DNA from: Eumeta japonica
Lineage: Eukaryota; Arthropoda; Insecta; Lepidoptera; Psychidae
Reading direction: 5' to 3'
NCBI GenBank assembly: GCA_005406025.1
Contig: BGZK01002011.1
Location: 1-64,000, forward strand
DNA: 64,000 nucleotides
Shown piece by piece: positions 12,401 through 22,499 of the stretch; positions within the stretch are counted from its first letter, which is position 1; each line of letters begins with the position of its first letter. The position numbers were made by a program, and so were the translations under genes. The notes under the pieces are model-generated. The model did no database searches and had not been told where the DNA came from. It saw only the letters and a program-made list of their open reading frames with translations.

Positions 12401-13128
12401 TTGAAGTCGCTCAATATAAAAAGTGAGGGAATTCATTTTGTATTCATGCAAACGTTATCGCATGCGGCAGCTAGTATTGTAGTAGTAGTTGTAATGCCCT
12501 TATTATTCGTTCTATGCATAAAATATGCAACTTTATATTTAATGTTTTATCCCATTAGAATTAACGCAATTAAATTAGTAATTTTAAAAAGTCAGATAAT
12601 TTTTAGTTTTTGCGCTTAACGGAATAGTAAATGCGAGTACGTGTCTATGAAAAACTGAAATATTGAAATTGAAAGTATAGACTATTTTTTTGTAGTTGCA
12701 TGTATTTATAAACATTACAAATAATTTGTAATAGCGTTATCGTTTGTAATATACAAAAGAAAAAAAAATATACATCGTATTTTAAATGAAATAAATAAAA
12801 TTTTGTATTTGTTCATTTTCGGTTAAAATTATATCAATCAGAAAGTATTAGCAGTTATAAACGATCATTCCAAAACTTCTAAAAACAATGTTTTGTCCCG
12901 ATAAAAAGTTAAATGACCAACGTGTTCCGTCAACTGTTTCAGCCGATTCACCTGAAGTACATCGCGGACGAGAACGGATTTCAGCCGCAGGGCGACCACT
13001 TGCCGACCCCTCCGCCCATTCCGGAGGAGATACAGAAGGCTTTAGAGTATCTGGCGACTCTGCCTACTGAGAAACCGGAGACCGGCCATTTCGTCCAACC
13101 GCCGTCCTTCCAATACAGACACCAATGA
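6443..13128 (+). CDS. CPR-A: RR-1 cuticle protein, 160 aa, 4 exons
   Basis: Secreted structural cuticle protein predicted to bind chitin through one RR-1 domain (chitin_bind_4). Exons: 6443-6454, 6928-7091, 11363-11483, 12943-13128; all introns are GT-AG, with donors gtgagt, gtaact and gtgagc. The frame closes exactly over the joins (phases 0, 2, 0) and ends at TGA 13126-13128. Residues 1-15 form a signal peptide (M-K-L-I, then a hydrophobic core, ending A-C-A). Residues 16-52 are Q/S/P-rich with a Q run and the P-I-P-I-I-R-Q-E motif. The RR-1 domain starts at D-G-S-Y (53-56), passes Y-E-T-G-N-G (60-65) and Q-Y-T-A-P-D-G, and ends in A-D-E-N-G-F (107-112) followed by P-Q-G-D-H-L-P. The tail is rich in P/E/T. 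The 160-aa length is normal for this family. Intron 2 is 4.3 kb and full of repeats. Exon 2 is AT-richer than exon 4. The family is certain; the exact orthologue is not. Confidence 0.93.
6670..6795. other. GC-rich patch in CPR-A intron 1
   Basis: Two GCGC-rich strings (AAGCGCGCGTGCGC at about 6683 and AAGCGCGGACGCACAGCGCG at about 6753) flank an AT-rich centre. It resembles other short GC islands in the window (10.7, 16.3, 26.9 and 56.7 kb). It could be an intronic enhancer or a decayed MITE core. No direct evidence for either. Confidence 0.25.
9210..9345 (+). repeat. Lepidopteran interspersed repeat (GCAAACGAGC type)
   Basis: The order GGGGCAAACGAGC, then CGGTCACAGCCGCCCATAGA, then CATTCGTAACCTCAGAG, then TTGCCGGCCTTTTGGGT is that of a repeat found throughout Lepidoptera. 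The second copy, at 45415-45530, is in reverse orientation. It lies inside intron 2 of CPR-A. The small open frames over it on both strands are artefacts of the repeat. Confidence 0.7.
9353..9412. repeat. Perfect 30-bp tandem duplication
   Basis: A 30-bp unit (9353-9382) is repeated without a change at 9383-9412, and the first 5 bases start a third copy. Each unit contains ATGCATGCAT and a further TTTGCATATT octamer-like site. It directly follows the repeat at 9210-9345, so it may be a replication slip at that insertion's edge. Confidence 0.9.
10058..10440 (+). repeat. GTTCCG-type lepidopteran repeat (copy in CPR-A intron 2)
   Basis: Shares with 15165-15730 the order GTACC(A/T)..., CCCTTTTAGGATTACTTCGT, AATCAAGCTTTTAAGTCAA and a TTTCCTGTTAACCTAAAAAC / GTGAAATTTGG block. 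Diverged and without a protein-coding frame. Confidence 0.55.
10715..10805. other. Short GC-rich patch in CPR-A intron 2
   Basis: About 80 bp with repeated GCGTTCGCG and ACGTTCGCG strings inside AT-rich intron sequence. There is a partial inverted symmetry (CGTCTGCGACGAACGACACG). No coding potential that I can see. Confidence 0.3.
12230..12400 (+). repeat. Degenerate GAATC-like purine-rich block (copy 1)
   Basis: About 170 bp of imperfect 6- and 12-nt units around GGAATC, GAAATC and GGATCAAAATC, in CPR-A intron 3. The purine-rich, stop-poor composition makes the 105-codon - strand frame here, which is not a gene. The same type of block recurs at 18850, 23690 (reverse), 32370 (reverse), 52270 (reverse), 57430 (reverse) and 62600. 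Confidence 0.6.
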
Positions 13129-13325
13129 GCGAAGGAACGTAACACGCTTATAATTACAATGGCCTCGTCCCATGCTATCTATCGTTCCGGAAGTGTCGCG
13201 TAAGGGACAAAGGTTATTTGTTTATTGAAAAAATGTGATATGTATCGTAAGTGAATAGAAACGACAGAATGCTTCTTAAACACGTATCGTTATGGTTTAG
13301 TTATGAAGCTGTAGGTTAATCGTAT

Positions 13326-13489
13326 AATAAAATGTGTACTCGTTAAGACTTGTATATTTTTTTTCAATACCCTCTGACAAAATTGTAAACCTAACAAAAA
13401 TTCAGGAAGTTATTTATTTTTAGTACGGTTTTCAGCAATGTGAGTGTGAAACTTGTATAACTTTTTAACGAATAAACCAAATGAATAAA
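13326..13489 (+). terminator. CPR-A polyadenylation signals
   Basis: AATAAA at 13326-13331, 13471-13476 and 13484-13489, which are 198 to 361 nt after the stop codon. The latter two are a close pair and could give the longer 3' UTR. Which site is used cannot be told from sequence. Confidence 0.55.
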
Positions 13490-13539
13490 ATTGATGAAAA
13501 CGGTTTGGGGTAATTATAATGTAATAAATGTGACTGAAC

Positions 13540-13945
13540 ATAAATTTCTAGAGAACGTAAACATAAATTAGCCGGGAAGATTTTGAGAGATCTTGGAGAG
13601 ATATTACGAAAGAAAATGTACAAAAAATTGGTTTTCGAAATAATTTTAAAATTTTATATAAAGTATGTTTTTTGGAATGGTTTTCTGTTTACGCTTAAAG
13701 AATGCATTAAATAATGAGAGGCTTGCCTGATTAGTTAATTCGATCAAAAGATATGGTTGTCGAAATTTTTTTTAAAAAAGGTACTTTAAACATAATTTTA
13801 ACGTAACTTGACCGATTGATTTGCATGCTGTAAGTACTTTTCGGCTTAAAAATTGGGTACAATACTACAAGCTTTATTTAAACCGGTTTGTTTAACAGAT
13901 ATCTTGAACGAAATATTTAAAAATGGATGTTTTTGATCCTCTTTT
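13540..13945 (+). repeat. Diverged dispersed repeat resembling family A
   Basis: Contains CTTGACCGATTGATTTGCATG and AACAGATATCTTGAACGAAA, which look like the repeated 'ATATCT(C/T)GAAC(T/G)AA...CCGATTT' phrases of family A at 2.8-3.1 kb and 46.2-47.2 kb. The match is loose, so the call is tentative. Confidence 0.3.
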
Positions 13946-15160
13946 TATACTTAAACAAGAGTTTTGAAACGTAACACTAATAGTTATGAGTTCGAAGACC
14001 TCTAAAATGTGAGCAACAATGTTTTCACTCGTACAGCTTGTTCATTCTGATGTTGTCTGTATTATTTCGACATAAGTAATGTGACCTTTTTCATGACTTG
14101 ATTTACTGTAAAGTTAAGATTACGCTTACTAAATACGAAATGGTTTTTCATAAAATGTTTAATGAAAACGTCGATGAGTATTTTTTATACAAGACCATTT
14201 GCTTATTTATGTGTCTATACGAGGCCTTTAATGTTGTTAGTTTTGCTCTAAAAGACTATCAAATTCTTTTGTATGTGTTTGACTCTAGTGACCTTAAATA
14301 TGGGCAGTTGATTGCAAATTTGACATATTTGTCAAATTCCTGCTGTTAAATTAGTCACAAATGATATTGAACTGGAACCTGAATTGACAACTGCTACAGT
14401 AATCGAACTCATTGCTCGAAGTTTTTCAGGATTTGATGTCAGATTCATCAATGCGTTTATGGATTTGTCAAGGAATGCGTTCCATTATTGTGTAGTTACA
14501 GTGCCGTATTATAACATTAATTGTAAGTAAGGATATAATGCGTGATATTCAAAAAAGCAGTCGTGCCAGCCTTGCCGATCGAGTTGCAAGTTGCAAACTG
14601 ATATAATTGCATTTACTGTAATTGCGCGTCAATCAAAATGTATTGCGCCTTTATAATTCCATGGTGCTTCATCATATCTTGTGACTGCTGTTCGCTCATT
14701 GTCATTAACTTGTTGGCTAACGTATCGCCAATGTTAGGTAATTACGAAAAACCTTCTTTGTAATGCGGCAAATATAAACAAAAGGTATTGACACTGTAAT
14801 TATTTTATTACAATTCCTTTCGTCAAGTTATGGATATAGGAAAGTTTATAAATTTATAAAACATTCTTATTATTAAAAAATTTGTACGTTATATTGTTTT
14901 ATCTATATAAACGTATTCATCATTATAAGAAATAGGTATAATTAGACGTGTGCAGTATTATTTAATAAATTAATATATTTACTGCCAGTTAAATCAAAAG
15001 AAGAAGCACAATTCGTAAAGCTTAACCGTGAAATAGAGGTTAGACGATCTTACTCGGGTGCCTTCATATTCAAGAATGATTTTTAGGATCGATTAAGTAG
15101 TTTGATTTAATAGAAAGAATATACAAACAAAATTGGAGACAGTTGCTAATTTTTTAGCGT
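13946..15160. other. Intergenic stretch, nothing recognised
   Basis: AT-rich. The 83-codon open frame at 14098-14349 (+) has no recognised motif, signal peptide or promoter, and I regard it as chance. No other structure that I can name. Confidence 0.4.
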
Positions 15161-15164
15161 TCCG

Positions 15165-15730
15165 TACCTCATAAGGAAAAACGCAACCCTTATAGGATCA
15201 CTTTGTTGTCCGTCGTTTCGTCTGTCTGCCAAGACCTTTTATCTCGGGAACGCTTGGAGATATCCAGTTGAAATTAACACTATATACTAAGTCTACAGTC
15301 CTATGCAGTTGGGAAAATATCAAACTTCTAAGTTAATGTTAGAAAAAAGATACGGCGGTTTATGCCGTAACGCGTATATTTTGACACTCAGAACGGAATC
15401 AAAATATATAGGGTATTTTCCGTTGACCTAGAACTATGAAATTTGGTAAGTAAAAGCGTCTTATACTACAAGTATACAAAAAAAATCTGAAAATCATACT
15501 ACATTTGTAACCATGAAAATAACTTTCATTAGGTTATTTAACTAATTTAGGTATAAACTGTTAGTACAACCACAATGTGCTACAAGTATGTAATGAAAGG
15601 TTTTGGAAACTGATTTCTGGAAAAGCTCGGAGAAAACTGCGAGGCTCGACTCCTGAACTCCTAATATGTACCTGCAAATTTGTACGGAACCTCCGGTGGG
15701 CGAGTTTGACTCGTTCTTGTTCGAAGGAGG
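15165..15730 (+). repeat. GTTCCG-type lepidopteran repeat (fullest copy)
   Basis: Begins GCGTTCCGTACCTCATAAGG, with ACGCAACCCTTATAGGATCA and a GTCCGTCGTTTCGTCTGTCTG run after it. It ends TGTACGGAACCTCCGGTGGG followed by CGAGTTTGACTCG, the usual 3' terminus. About 565 bp, non-coding. Other copies: 10058 (+), 17328 (+), 22180 (reverse), 35540 (reverse), 38030 (reverse), 45090 (reverse), 59345 (+) and the tail at 4145 (+). Confidence 0.7.
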
Positions 15731-16150
15731 CTCCATTTTCGTCTGTATTTATTTATTTTTACTTATATTCAGTGATTATTACTTCAATTGTGGACCGATT
15801 CCGATTTTTTGTTTGTTTCCCAAGGCGGTCTCATAGTCAACAAGTCAGGATCTGATGATGAGATCCTAGAAAAATCGTGGGAAATCTTTCAATACTATAG
15901 GCACGCATAAATAAATGAAATAATATAACACGTATAAATAAAGTAGTACAGGCACTTATATTTAGACACAGGTATTTTTACGCTCTTTTTTTTATTATTC
16001 AAGTTTTGACGTATGATGGTTATCATATTATGCTGCTCAGCTGATGATGGAACTCCCTTTACAATTAGGAATTAAGGGATAATACTGCGATTTGTCGCCA
16101 GAAACGACTTTTCAATGACTATAAGTAAGATCTAGTGTACAGATGGATTT
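15731..16150. other. Intergenic stretch, nothing recognised
   Basis: AT-rich with several AATAAA-like strings near 15910-15950. No gene model or recognised repeat. Confidence 0.4.
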
Positions 16151-16154
16151 TATT

Positions 16155-16512
16155 ATGCATCTTTTCGCAAACATTCATAATCTTTTCCTCTTTAAAAAGA
16201 AATTACCAAAAAAAAACACATAGTTCTTGAAGTAACTGTTTCCGAGAAAAATAGCTTAGGACATTTACTTAGAAACGTCGTACTGACAACCGTAGAACAA
16301 CTGACGCGTAGTTACCGCGCCGCTCTACGCTACGCAGTCGGCGACCCGACCGCGCCCGGCTTGCAGTCTAGCCGAGCATTTATTAGGGTTGTGTCAGTAT
16401 TATTTTATTTTATTTATAAGTATATTTTCAATTATATTATTTTGTTATAGTTATTTTGGAGAAGTTGTTCTAAAAAAAGAAGAAAATAATGAATATTTGC
16501 GAAAAGATGCAT
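16155..16512. mobile_element. MITE-like element with long imperfect terminal inverted repeats
   Basis: The ends read ATGCATCTTTTCGCAAACAT (16155) and, on the other strand, ATGCATCTTTTCGCAAATAT (ending 16512). Inverted similarity continues inward to about 45 bp, through a TTTTC...CTTT tract. A further inverted pair, TAGAACAACT (about 16292) and AGTTGTTCTA (about 16462), lies inside. The outside flanks read TTA on the left and TAA on the right. The 358-bp interior has no transposase, but holds an 80-bp GC-rich core (about 16305-16385). It fits a non-autonomous DNA transposon; the superfamily is unknown. Confidence 0.6.
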
Positions 16513-16585
16513 GATAAACTCCATACATACACCAAATTAAAATTAATTACTTATTGATCTCTTTACATATTTTCATTAATTAATT

Positions 16586-16715
16586 AATTGATTCTCTTTA
16601 TACTGGTATTGCTAAGTGTTCGGATGTGTTTGCTATTATTGTCACATATTTACGTGACAATAATAGCAAAAACACATCCGAACTCTTAGCAATACCAATA
16701 TAAACAGAATGAATT
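16586..16715. repeat. Large snap-back inverted repeat (about 60-bp arms)
   Basis: The left arm ends GCTATTATTGTCAC at 16645, the loop is 8 nt (16646-16653), and the right arm starts GTGACAATAATAGC at 16654. The arms stay paired out past TACTGGTATTGCTAAG and CTTAGCAATACCAATA with few mismatches and a short indel. It lies only 74 bp from the MITE-like element. Confidence 0.85.
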
Positions 16716-17325
16716 AATTTAATGTGGAAGCGAATAAAAATGTAATGAATTGTAGAACTTTTATATTATAAAAAATAAGTATAATTTATATAGTTTGTAT
16801 ACAAATAATTTGGTAGTTGAACTCCATCTGTAAATCTAAAGACCCTGGTTTCTCCACTCGTACCGTGCAAAAGTAAAGGAGATGCCTGGCTGATTTTATT
16901 AACCATGGCCTAATCCACGTGTAATGTAACTAAATGAATTATAAAGTCATAATTGCTCGATAATTAAAAAATATGAAATTAAATAAATTTTTCAAAGGGA
17001 AATGATTTATCATTTCCCTTCAAAAATCTATTCAAATAATTTTGTGTACATTATATGTTCTTTTGCCTTGCTTTATCTGGAACCGATTCAAAAAATAAAT
17101 GGTTAGCCGTTTGTGAAGTCTGTAAAAAAGAATATTGAAATAAATTATTGAGGGCGGATTTTTCTAGATACCTTCCCGTTCGCGAGGACAACATATAGCC
17201 AGTTTCATAGTAATTGGATGAATGGTTTAGGCAAGTAATGGACACGAATGAAATACCCACTCATTTTTATATATTATAGAACTCTATTCCCCTCTGCACC
17301 TAATTGTGAAAAAGATGCATCTCAT
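16716..17325. other. Intergenic stretch with a short hairpin
   Basis: AT-rich. The only structure is AAGGGAAATGAT-tt-ATCATTTCCCTT (16995-17020), a perfect 12-bp inverted repeat with a 2-nt loop. The 69-codon - strand frame at 17051-17260 has no recognised motif. Confidence 0.5.
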
Positions 17326-17327
17326 TT

Positions 17328-18000
17328 TTAGAGTTCCGAGCCAAAATGGCAAAAACAGAGTCTTTATTACTTCGTTATGTCCGTCCATCTGTATGTTACA
17401 GGTATTTTATTCAAAAACTACAAGACGCATAATATTTTGATGAAATTTATAGTTTAGGTGTCTTGTATAAGCCGCTATTTAGTTTGGTAGTAAAATAACA
17501 AAAATAAATATTTCCAAGAGCAGGGGGGGGGGGGGAGCATTTTATACATGTAATAAAAGTTGAAAAAATTTTTTTTAGCGAATATCAACGTGTGGCACAT
17601 ATTTAGACAGTTCTTTTAAAAACACTTTTATGTCCCCCCCTTTATTTTCTAAGCCGTCAGTCTACAAAATATAAAAAAATAACGATGGCAACGTTTAATA
17701 AATACTTTCAACGAAAATTATTTTGAACATATTCGGATAAGCTGTTCGCGAGTTATTGCCGAAAAACTGCGCTTCTCAACAAAACGATGTAAAAGCCATT
17801 AAGATACGCTCTTTTGCTGATGCACTTTATTTACAGCAGTTGAATAGTACCTTATAGTGGAAACTATTCTGTGCGGGAAACATGGAAAAAGTGTAACAAC
17901 GTACTTTTTTCATTTGTAATGCATTTCTTTGTAATAATGGCTTCGGAACCCTATAATGAGCACGGTTCGACATACTCTTGGGCAGTTTTTTTTTTAAGTA
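17328..18000 (+). repeat. GTTCCG-type lepidopteran repeat (diverged copy)
   Basis: Starts AGAGTTCCGAGCCAAAATGG and ACTTCGTTATGTCCGTCCAT and ends GGCTTCGGAACCCTATAATG followed by AGCACGGTTCGACATACTCT and TGGGCAGTTTTTTT, the typical 3' terminus. It contains a 13-G run at 17523-17535. The open frames inside on both strands are repeat artefacts. Confidence 0.6.
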
Positions 18001-18849
18001 GTATTTGTAGCAAACGTACCTCACTCCATAAAAAGTTTCGTACAAAACTCAACCCCTTCTATTCTGGTAAAAGTGAATTACCAAAACCTTTTTCTTATTG
18101 GGATTTTACATTATACAAAGCTATCATCTGATCAAGTTTAATTTCTATTTAGCTTATGATTTCGTAAATGTCGTAGTACACGAATAGGTGTGTAGCTTGT
18201 AAATAAAAAAAACATCAGCCTTATAAACTGCAAACTAGCACAGTCATCTCATTCACGCACGCTTTTAGCGAATAATTAAAGTTACCGCATATTTGAATTA
18301 ACCAAGTTAGCTAGTCACTTCAGCATGTCTTTATCGTACAACGCTGTGAGTGTTAAAGGTCAGCGATCGTAAAGCACAGATACAACAATTTTGTGTTCAC
18401 GTATAGCAATAGTAATGCGCTGTAGCCGTGTGGTTCGTCAGAGCCTCTGTCTGTCTTGTAATATCTCCGTTTTGTTAGCACTTCTTGCAACATTTTATAT
18501 TGTTATCATATACAATAATATTTCTTTTATTAAATTTACCTATCTGGCATTCTGTTTTGATATTTCGATAAATAGATATAATATTTAAGATAAAGGTTAC
18601 AGCAATTATCATATCGCAAAAGATTTATTTACATTACACAAAAACAGATGTTGTTCTGTTCAAAGTTAATGGACCATCGTTTGATCAAACTGGTATGGAT
18701 ATACATATGTTTTATGGAGAACGTTTTTATGCAATCTGTTTTAGATCGTGTCCGCGATTTCATCAGCATTTCGTACTGCTGAACCGATTTTAAAAACTCT
18801 TTTACTAAGAGAAAGCTGCAGTATCCTTTAATAATATAATCCATATTTT
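18001..18849. other. Intergenic stretch, nothing recognised
   Basis: AT-rich. The 65-71-codon frames (18391-18588 +, 18629-18844 -) have no recognisable motif or gene context. Confidence 0.4.
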
Positions 18850-19082
18850 ACTTTGACATTGGTCTTTGCCGTGAATTCTTATTCGGAACCGTGGCCGATA
18901 ATGCAATTGACATTGAAAGCGGGATGGGGAGCGGAATCGAGAGCCGAGATTGAGCTCAAAATTGGGAATAGGACAGAGGTCAAAGACGAATGTGAGATTG
19001 GATTTAGAATCAAAAGCGTGAACAGGGTCGAAATCTGGAACAGTACCCAGACCAGAATTGAAAGCAGGAACTAGATTGGGAT
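18850..19082 (+). repeat. Degenerate GAATC-like purine-rich block (copy 2)
   Basis: Begins TATTCGGAACCGTGGCCGAT and continues with imperfect GGAATCGAGA, GAAATCTGG and GGAACTAG units. The start matches the copy at 62600 (AATCGGAACGGTGGCCAATA) in the same orientation, so these are members of one family and not independent simple repeats. Its lack of stops on both strands explains the 98- and 73-codon frames here. Confidence 0.65.
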
Positions 19083-21420
19083 TGTTAGCAACATTGTCCA
19101 TGCCATTGCCATTGCATGCTGCATGTTAATGCATGTTGCAGGCAAGCGTCTACTATGGATTTCCGCAAATTAACACCTCACACAATACGATATTGTCCAT
19201 GCCTTCAAGGGCGGAGGCGGGTATATAACTGATTTATTTGAATGTAAATTATTATAACTTAATGTAAAGAAATGAACCTTTATTTATTACTATAATACGT
19301 TTATTAAAATCTAATAACGTTCCAATTTATTTTTACGTTAAGTTTTGTAATAAAATTGAATTCATCTTCTACGTAAATACTTTACAATTAACACTAATAT
19401 GCATATAACCTAGACAATCTTTTAATTTTTTTTATCGACTCCATATAAGTTAGAGTCGATTCACATATATTAAGAGCGATAAAAATACACTGTGTAACAT
19501 TCACAATGCAATATCATTGTAATAATATATTTTCAATTAAAAGAAAAATGTTTCGTAGCGTACGTGGCAGTATTTACCGTTATCATTAATGTCAAAAACG
19601 ACAAATTGTGATTAAAAATAGCTAACTAGTATGATATAAAGCATTTATACTCTAGTCTATACTAGTCGCGTGTAACACATCAAGCGGTTTTCATCTTGGC
19701 TTACACCATCAATTGCTTTCCTTACAAAAAAAAAAAACCGTAAATTATTATTCCGTGAAACAATGAAGGAAAGTAATTTAAGAAAATTTTGTTTGAGAAT
19801 TTTTACATTAATCTTCAAAGCTGGTAAATAATATGTTAAATATTCACAGCACTTACCAGGCCACCTTGGCGATTGTAAGATAAATCTAATTTTACAACAA
19901 CGAGGGCAATAGAACACAATGAAATGTGTAGGAAAATGTATATGAAACCGAAAACATTTAAAAGGTGATTCCGAAAAATACATTCCATTCTAATCAGAAA
20001 AATGTATTTGTCATCACTACTAAGTCGAAATAGAGCATTAAAAATCGTATCATTTTTTAGATTGAGTAAGACGAAATGGTGACATGAAAGAATAAGTTTT
20101 GTTACTTTTCAGTTTATATTATTTGAAGACAGACATTTTAAATGTTAAAGTTTTGTGATTCGATACCTATTTTCTCTTTACACGTGTTCAGTTTAAGTCA
20201 CAATTAAAATAAATCTGAAAGGTGGATAATCCTACTAGCCAATCCCAAAACTTCTCACCAAGCATGTCAGCTCGATTTGAATTTATCCATAAGTGGTTAT
20301 TAAAAAAAACCTGTTTTTGCTTTCCTTCCAATAATAACCCTTGGCTAAATTTTTTGATTTTAATGGACTTCCCGACATTAGAAAAAGGTTTTTATTTTTA
20401 GTTTTGAACAAACTATACTTTGAAAATGATTCATGTGATAATTTTGAAGTTATGGATAAAATATTGAATAAATAATATCTTATTTTGGAGATTGAGGATT
20501 CAAAACATAGTCAATAGTTTTAGTTAATCTTCAGGCAATTTAAAGTAAGTAATTGTTTTTTAACTATTGTTAACCATATATCAATAAATTGATTTGTTCA
20601 GGTCATTCGTAAAAAAACGTTTTTTAACATTTCGCGATCTATATCTCATGTTTAAATTAGCTGATTTAAATGGGTTCTTGTCATTGTCAAAGTTTTTGAG
20701 TAATAAAAATGATTAGATTTTGAAATATTTCAAGTGTAGTGAATTGATGGACCTACAGTTGTAGTGGAATGCCATTTGAATGAAACTTTTTGAATATTTT
20801 AAATCTGATCTTAATAAATCAAATTGTTTAGAACTTATTTAATTATAGTAATCAACTATTAAGGATTGAAAATTTTATTATTTCGATAACGTTCTATTTT
20901 AATACTAAAAAAAAATTCAAAACCTATTTACAAAATTTTCAATACATATCTTTTAAATTAAATTTAGCCAACCGACAAGCTTTATTTTGAAGGAAGTCTC
21001 AAATATATGAAAGACAAATGTACATAAGCACATGTGCATGGACGGACATCGCGATACAAGTTTCTAAAAAACTTGTTAGCACCTCGAAACCTAGCCAACG
21101 ATGAAATTACAATTTACGAAATATGTGAAAGAGATGCTTCCTAAATTTTTCATTCGTTTATAATTTTCTAAGCTTAAATTTAAAAATTCTGGGTGTTTAT
21201 GTTGTGTTTAGATTAATGGTCACATTGATGAGTATTTATATAATTAATTTTCTTTTAATAGCGGAAGTTAATATTTTTTTCATTCACGAATTTCGTACAG
21301 AAAAAAAATATGGTACATAATGGTAGGTAACAATTATTGTTCATATTGTTACACACTAAAACTTAGGAAATAAATTGTTGCTTACATATATATTAATTAG
21401 TATCATAATCCAACTAGTGT
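19083..21420. other. Intergenic stretch, nothing firmly recognised
   Basis: AT-rich. TATTGTCCATGCC or a near variant occurs twice (about 19091 and 19192). A 108-codon - strand frame (19657-19983) is rich in F, K and C but I recognise no domain. The block 20230-20950 has the look of a diverged repeat (repeated AAATTGATTTG, ATCTCATG and TTTTGAA phrases), without a clear partner in the window. Confidence 0.35.
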
Positions 21421-21424
21421 AGCT

Positions 21425-21670
21425 GGCAATGGACAGCGCGGAAAAGTTCAAGGTCTAAATCTATCATTCTGAAATCAAAGGATTGCGGGGTGGTGTGCGT
21501 CAGGATGATGATAACCTACACGACACAATGGGCACAGGACCGAGAGAATCGCCAGCAGCCGGCGCAGTGACACGACCTTGACACGTGCCGGGGAAAGCGA
21601 AATACCGGTTTGGAGTTGTGAGGCGAGGGCCTCGGCTCTCGCGCGGGCGGCGGTCATCTTGATCTCTGAA
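21425..21670 (-). other. GC-rich patch with a 60-codon open frame
   Basis: This block is clearly GC-richer than its flanks. On the - strand, ATG at 21657 opens a frame that starts M-T-A-A-R-A-R-A-E-A-L-A-S-Q-L-Q and ends in an H/P-rich stretch at 21475. I do not recognise the protein. The composition fits a coding exon, a structured RNA or a repeat; no splice sites or second exon could be tied to it. Confidence 0.25.
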
Positions 21671-22179
21671 TGGCGTTTTTGAACGTGCCCTTGAATTGAT
21701 CGTGCGTTAAATTAAATTTAACTCCAATATAGGATAGGTTTAAAGATTTAGCACAGATCTTTTCGGTGTATCAATATGTAAATGAATGATTAACAAGTAG
21801 CATAGAAGATGTAATTAAGTACATATTACTACAATAGACTGAAGGCCAATCCTTATTGAATTTCCGAAGCTCAATTCCTATTTAATACTTTTTAAACAAC
21901 AAGAAAAAGAAGAGACATGTGCAAATAGGACTAGCATCATAAAGGTTCGGTACAAATTTAAATATTAAAAAAAAAATAAAAAGAACATATTTGAAGTATT
22001 CTATAGGTTTTGACTTTTTTAAAATAGTCAAAATATAAGACAAAAATAATTGTTTATATTTATTTGTTTACTTTGACTTAGAAGCATGAATTTTTACAGT
22101 TCCAAGGGATTGCATATGGAAATATTAGAAATTACTTTCAATTTGATACCTTTGTGCGTTCTTGAGACTTTTTCCTCAA

Positions 22180-22290
22180 GAGCGCATAGAGGCATCAAGT
22201 TAAACTCTACACCTATATATGCTTGAGAAAAAGGATCTTGACAGATAGGCAGATAGATGGACGGACGGACGGATAGATAACGAAGTCTAA
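22180..22290 (-). repeat. Fragment of the GTTCCG-type repeat (reverse)
   Basis: GATGGACGGACGGACGGATA followed by GATAACGAAGT is the reverse complement of the ACTTCGTTATC...GTCCGTCCGTC block found in the other copies. Upstream, TCTTGAGACTTTTTCCTCAAGA is a small hairpin (about 22158). Confidence 0.45.
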
Positions 22291-22472
22291 GAAAAAAATA
22301 AGATAAACATAAAAATTGAGCAAGCGTGAATAGGATTCACCCACGAACGATTCATCCACAAATATCTTATAATTTTAGATAGAAATTGCGCTCTCAAGCT
22401 AAAAATAGAAGGGCAAAATAATTCCCCTATAAAATATATCCCAGAATAGAATTCCTTAAATAAATAAAAAAT

Positions 22473-22497
22473 ACCGGCGCCCGCTTTGCGCGCCGGT
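22473..22497. repeat. GC-rich hairpin followed by T run
   Basis: ACCGGCGC-(9 nt)-GCGCCGGT followed by TTTT, inside AT-rich sequence with an A run before it. It looks like a bacterial rho-independent terminator, but nothing else nearby is bacterial, so I record it only as a hairpin. Confidence 0.6.
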
Positions 22498-22499
22498 TT

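Noticed and set aside
12097..12414. 105-codon - strand frame as a gene
   Set aside because: It consists of the degenerate GAATC-like repeat, which lacks stops on both strands; aspartate/phenylalanine/serine runs follow from the repeat unit.
17523..17535. 13-G run as a G-quadruplex regulator
   Set aside because: A single homopolymer inside a decayed repeat, with no further G tracts nearby; more likely simple slippage or a sequencing-sensitive run.
18805..19101. 98-codon - strand frame as a gene
   Set aside because: Same cause: a GAATC-like block read in reverse.
19657..19983. 108-codon - strand frame as a gene
   Set aside because: Starts and ends in AT-rich sequence, has no recognised motif, and no splice sites or promoter could be assigned.
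22473..22497. Bacterial operon or integrated symbiont segment
   Set aside because: Only one hairpin; no coding frames of bacterial type, no ribosome binding sites, and flanking sequence is typical AT-rich insect DNA.
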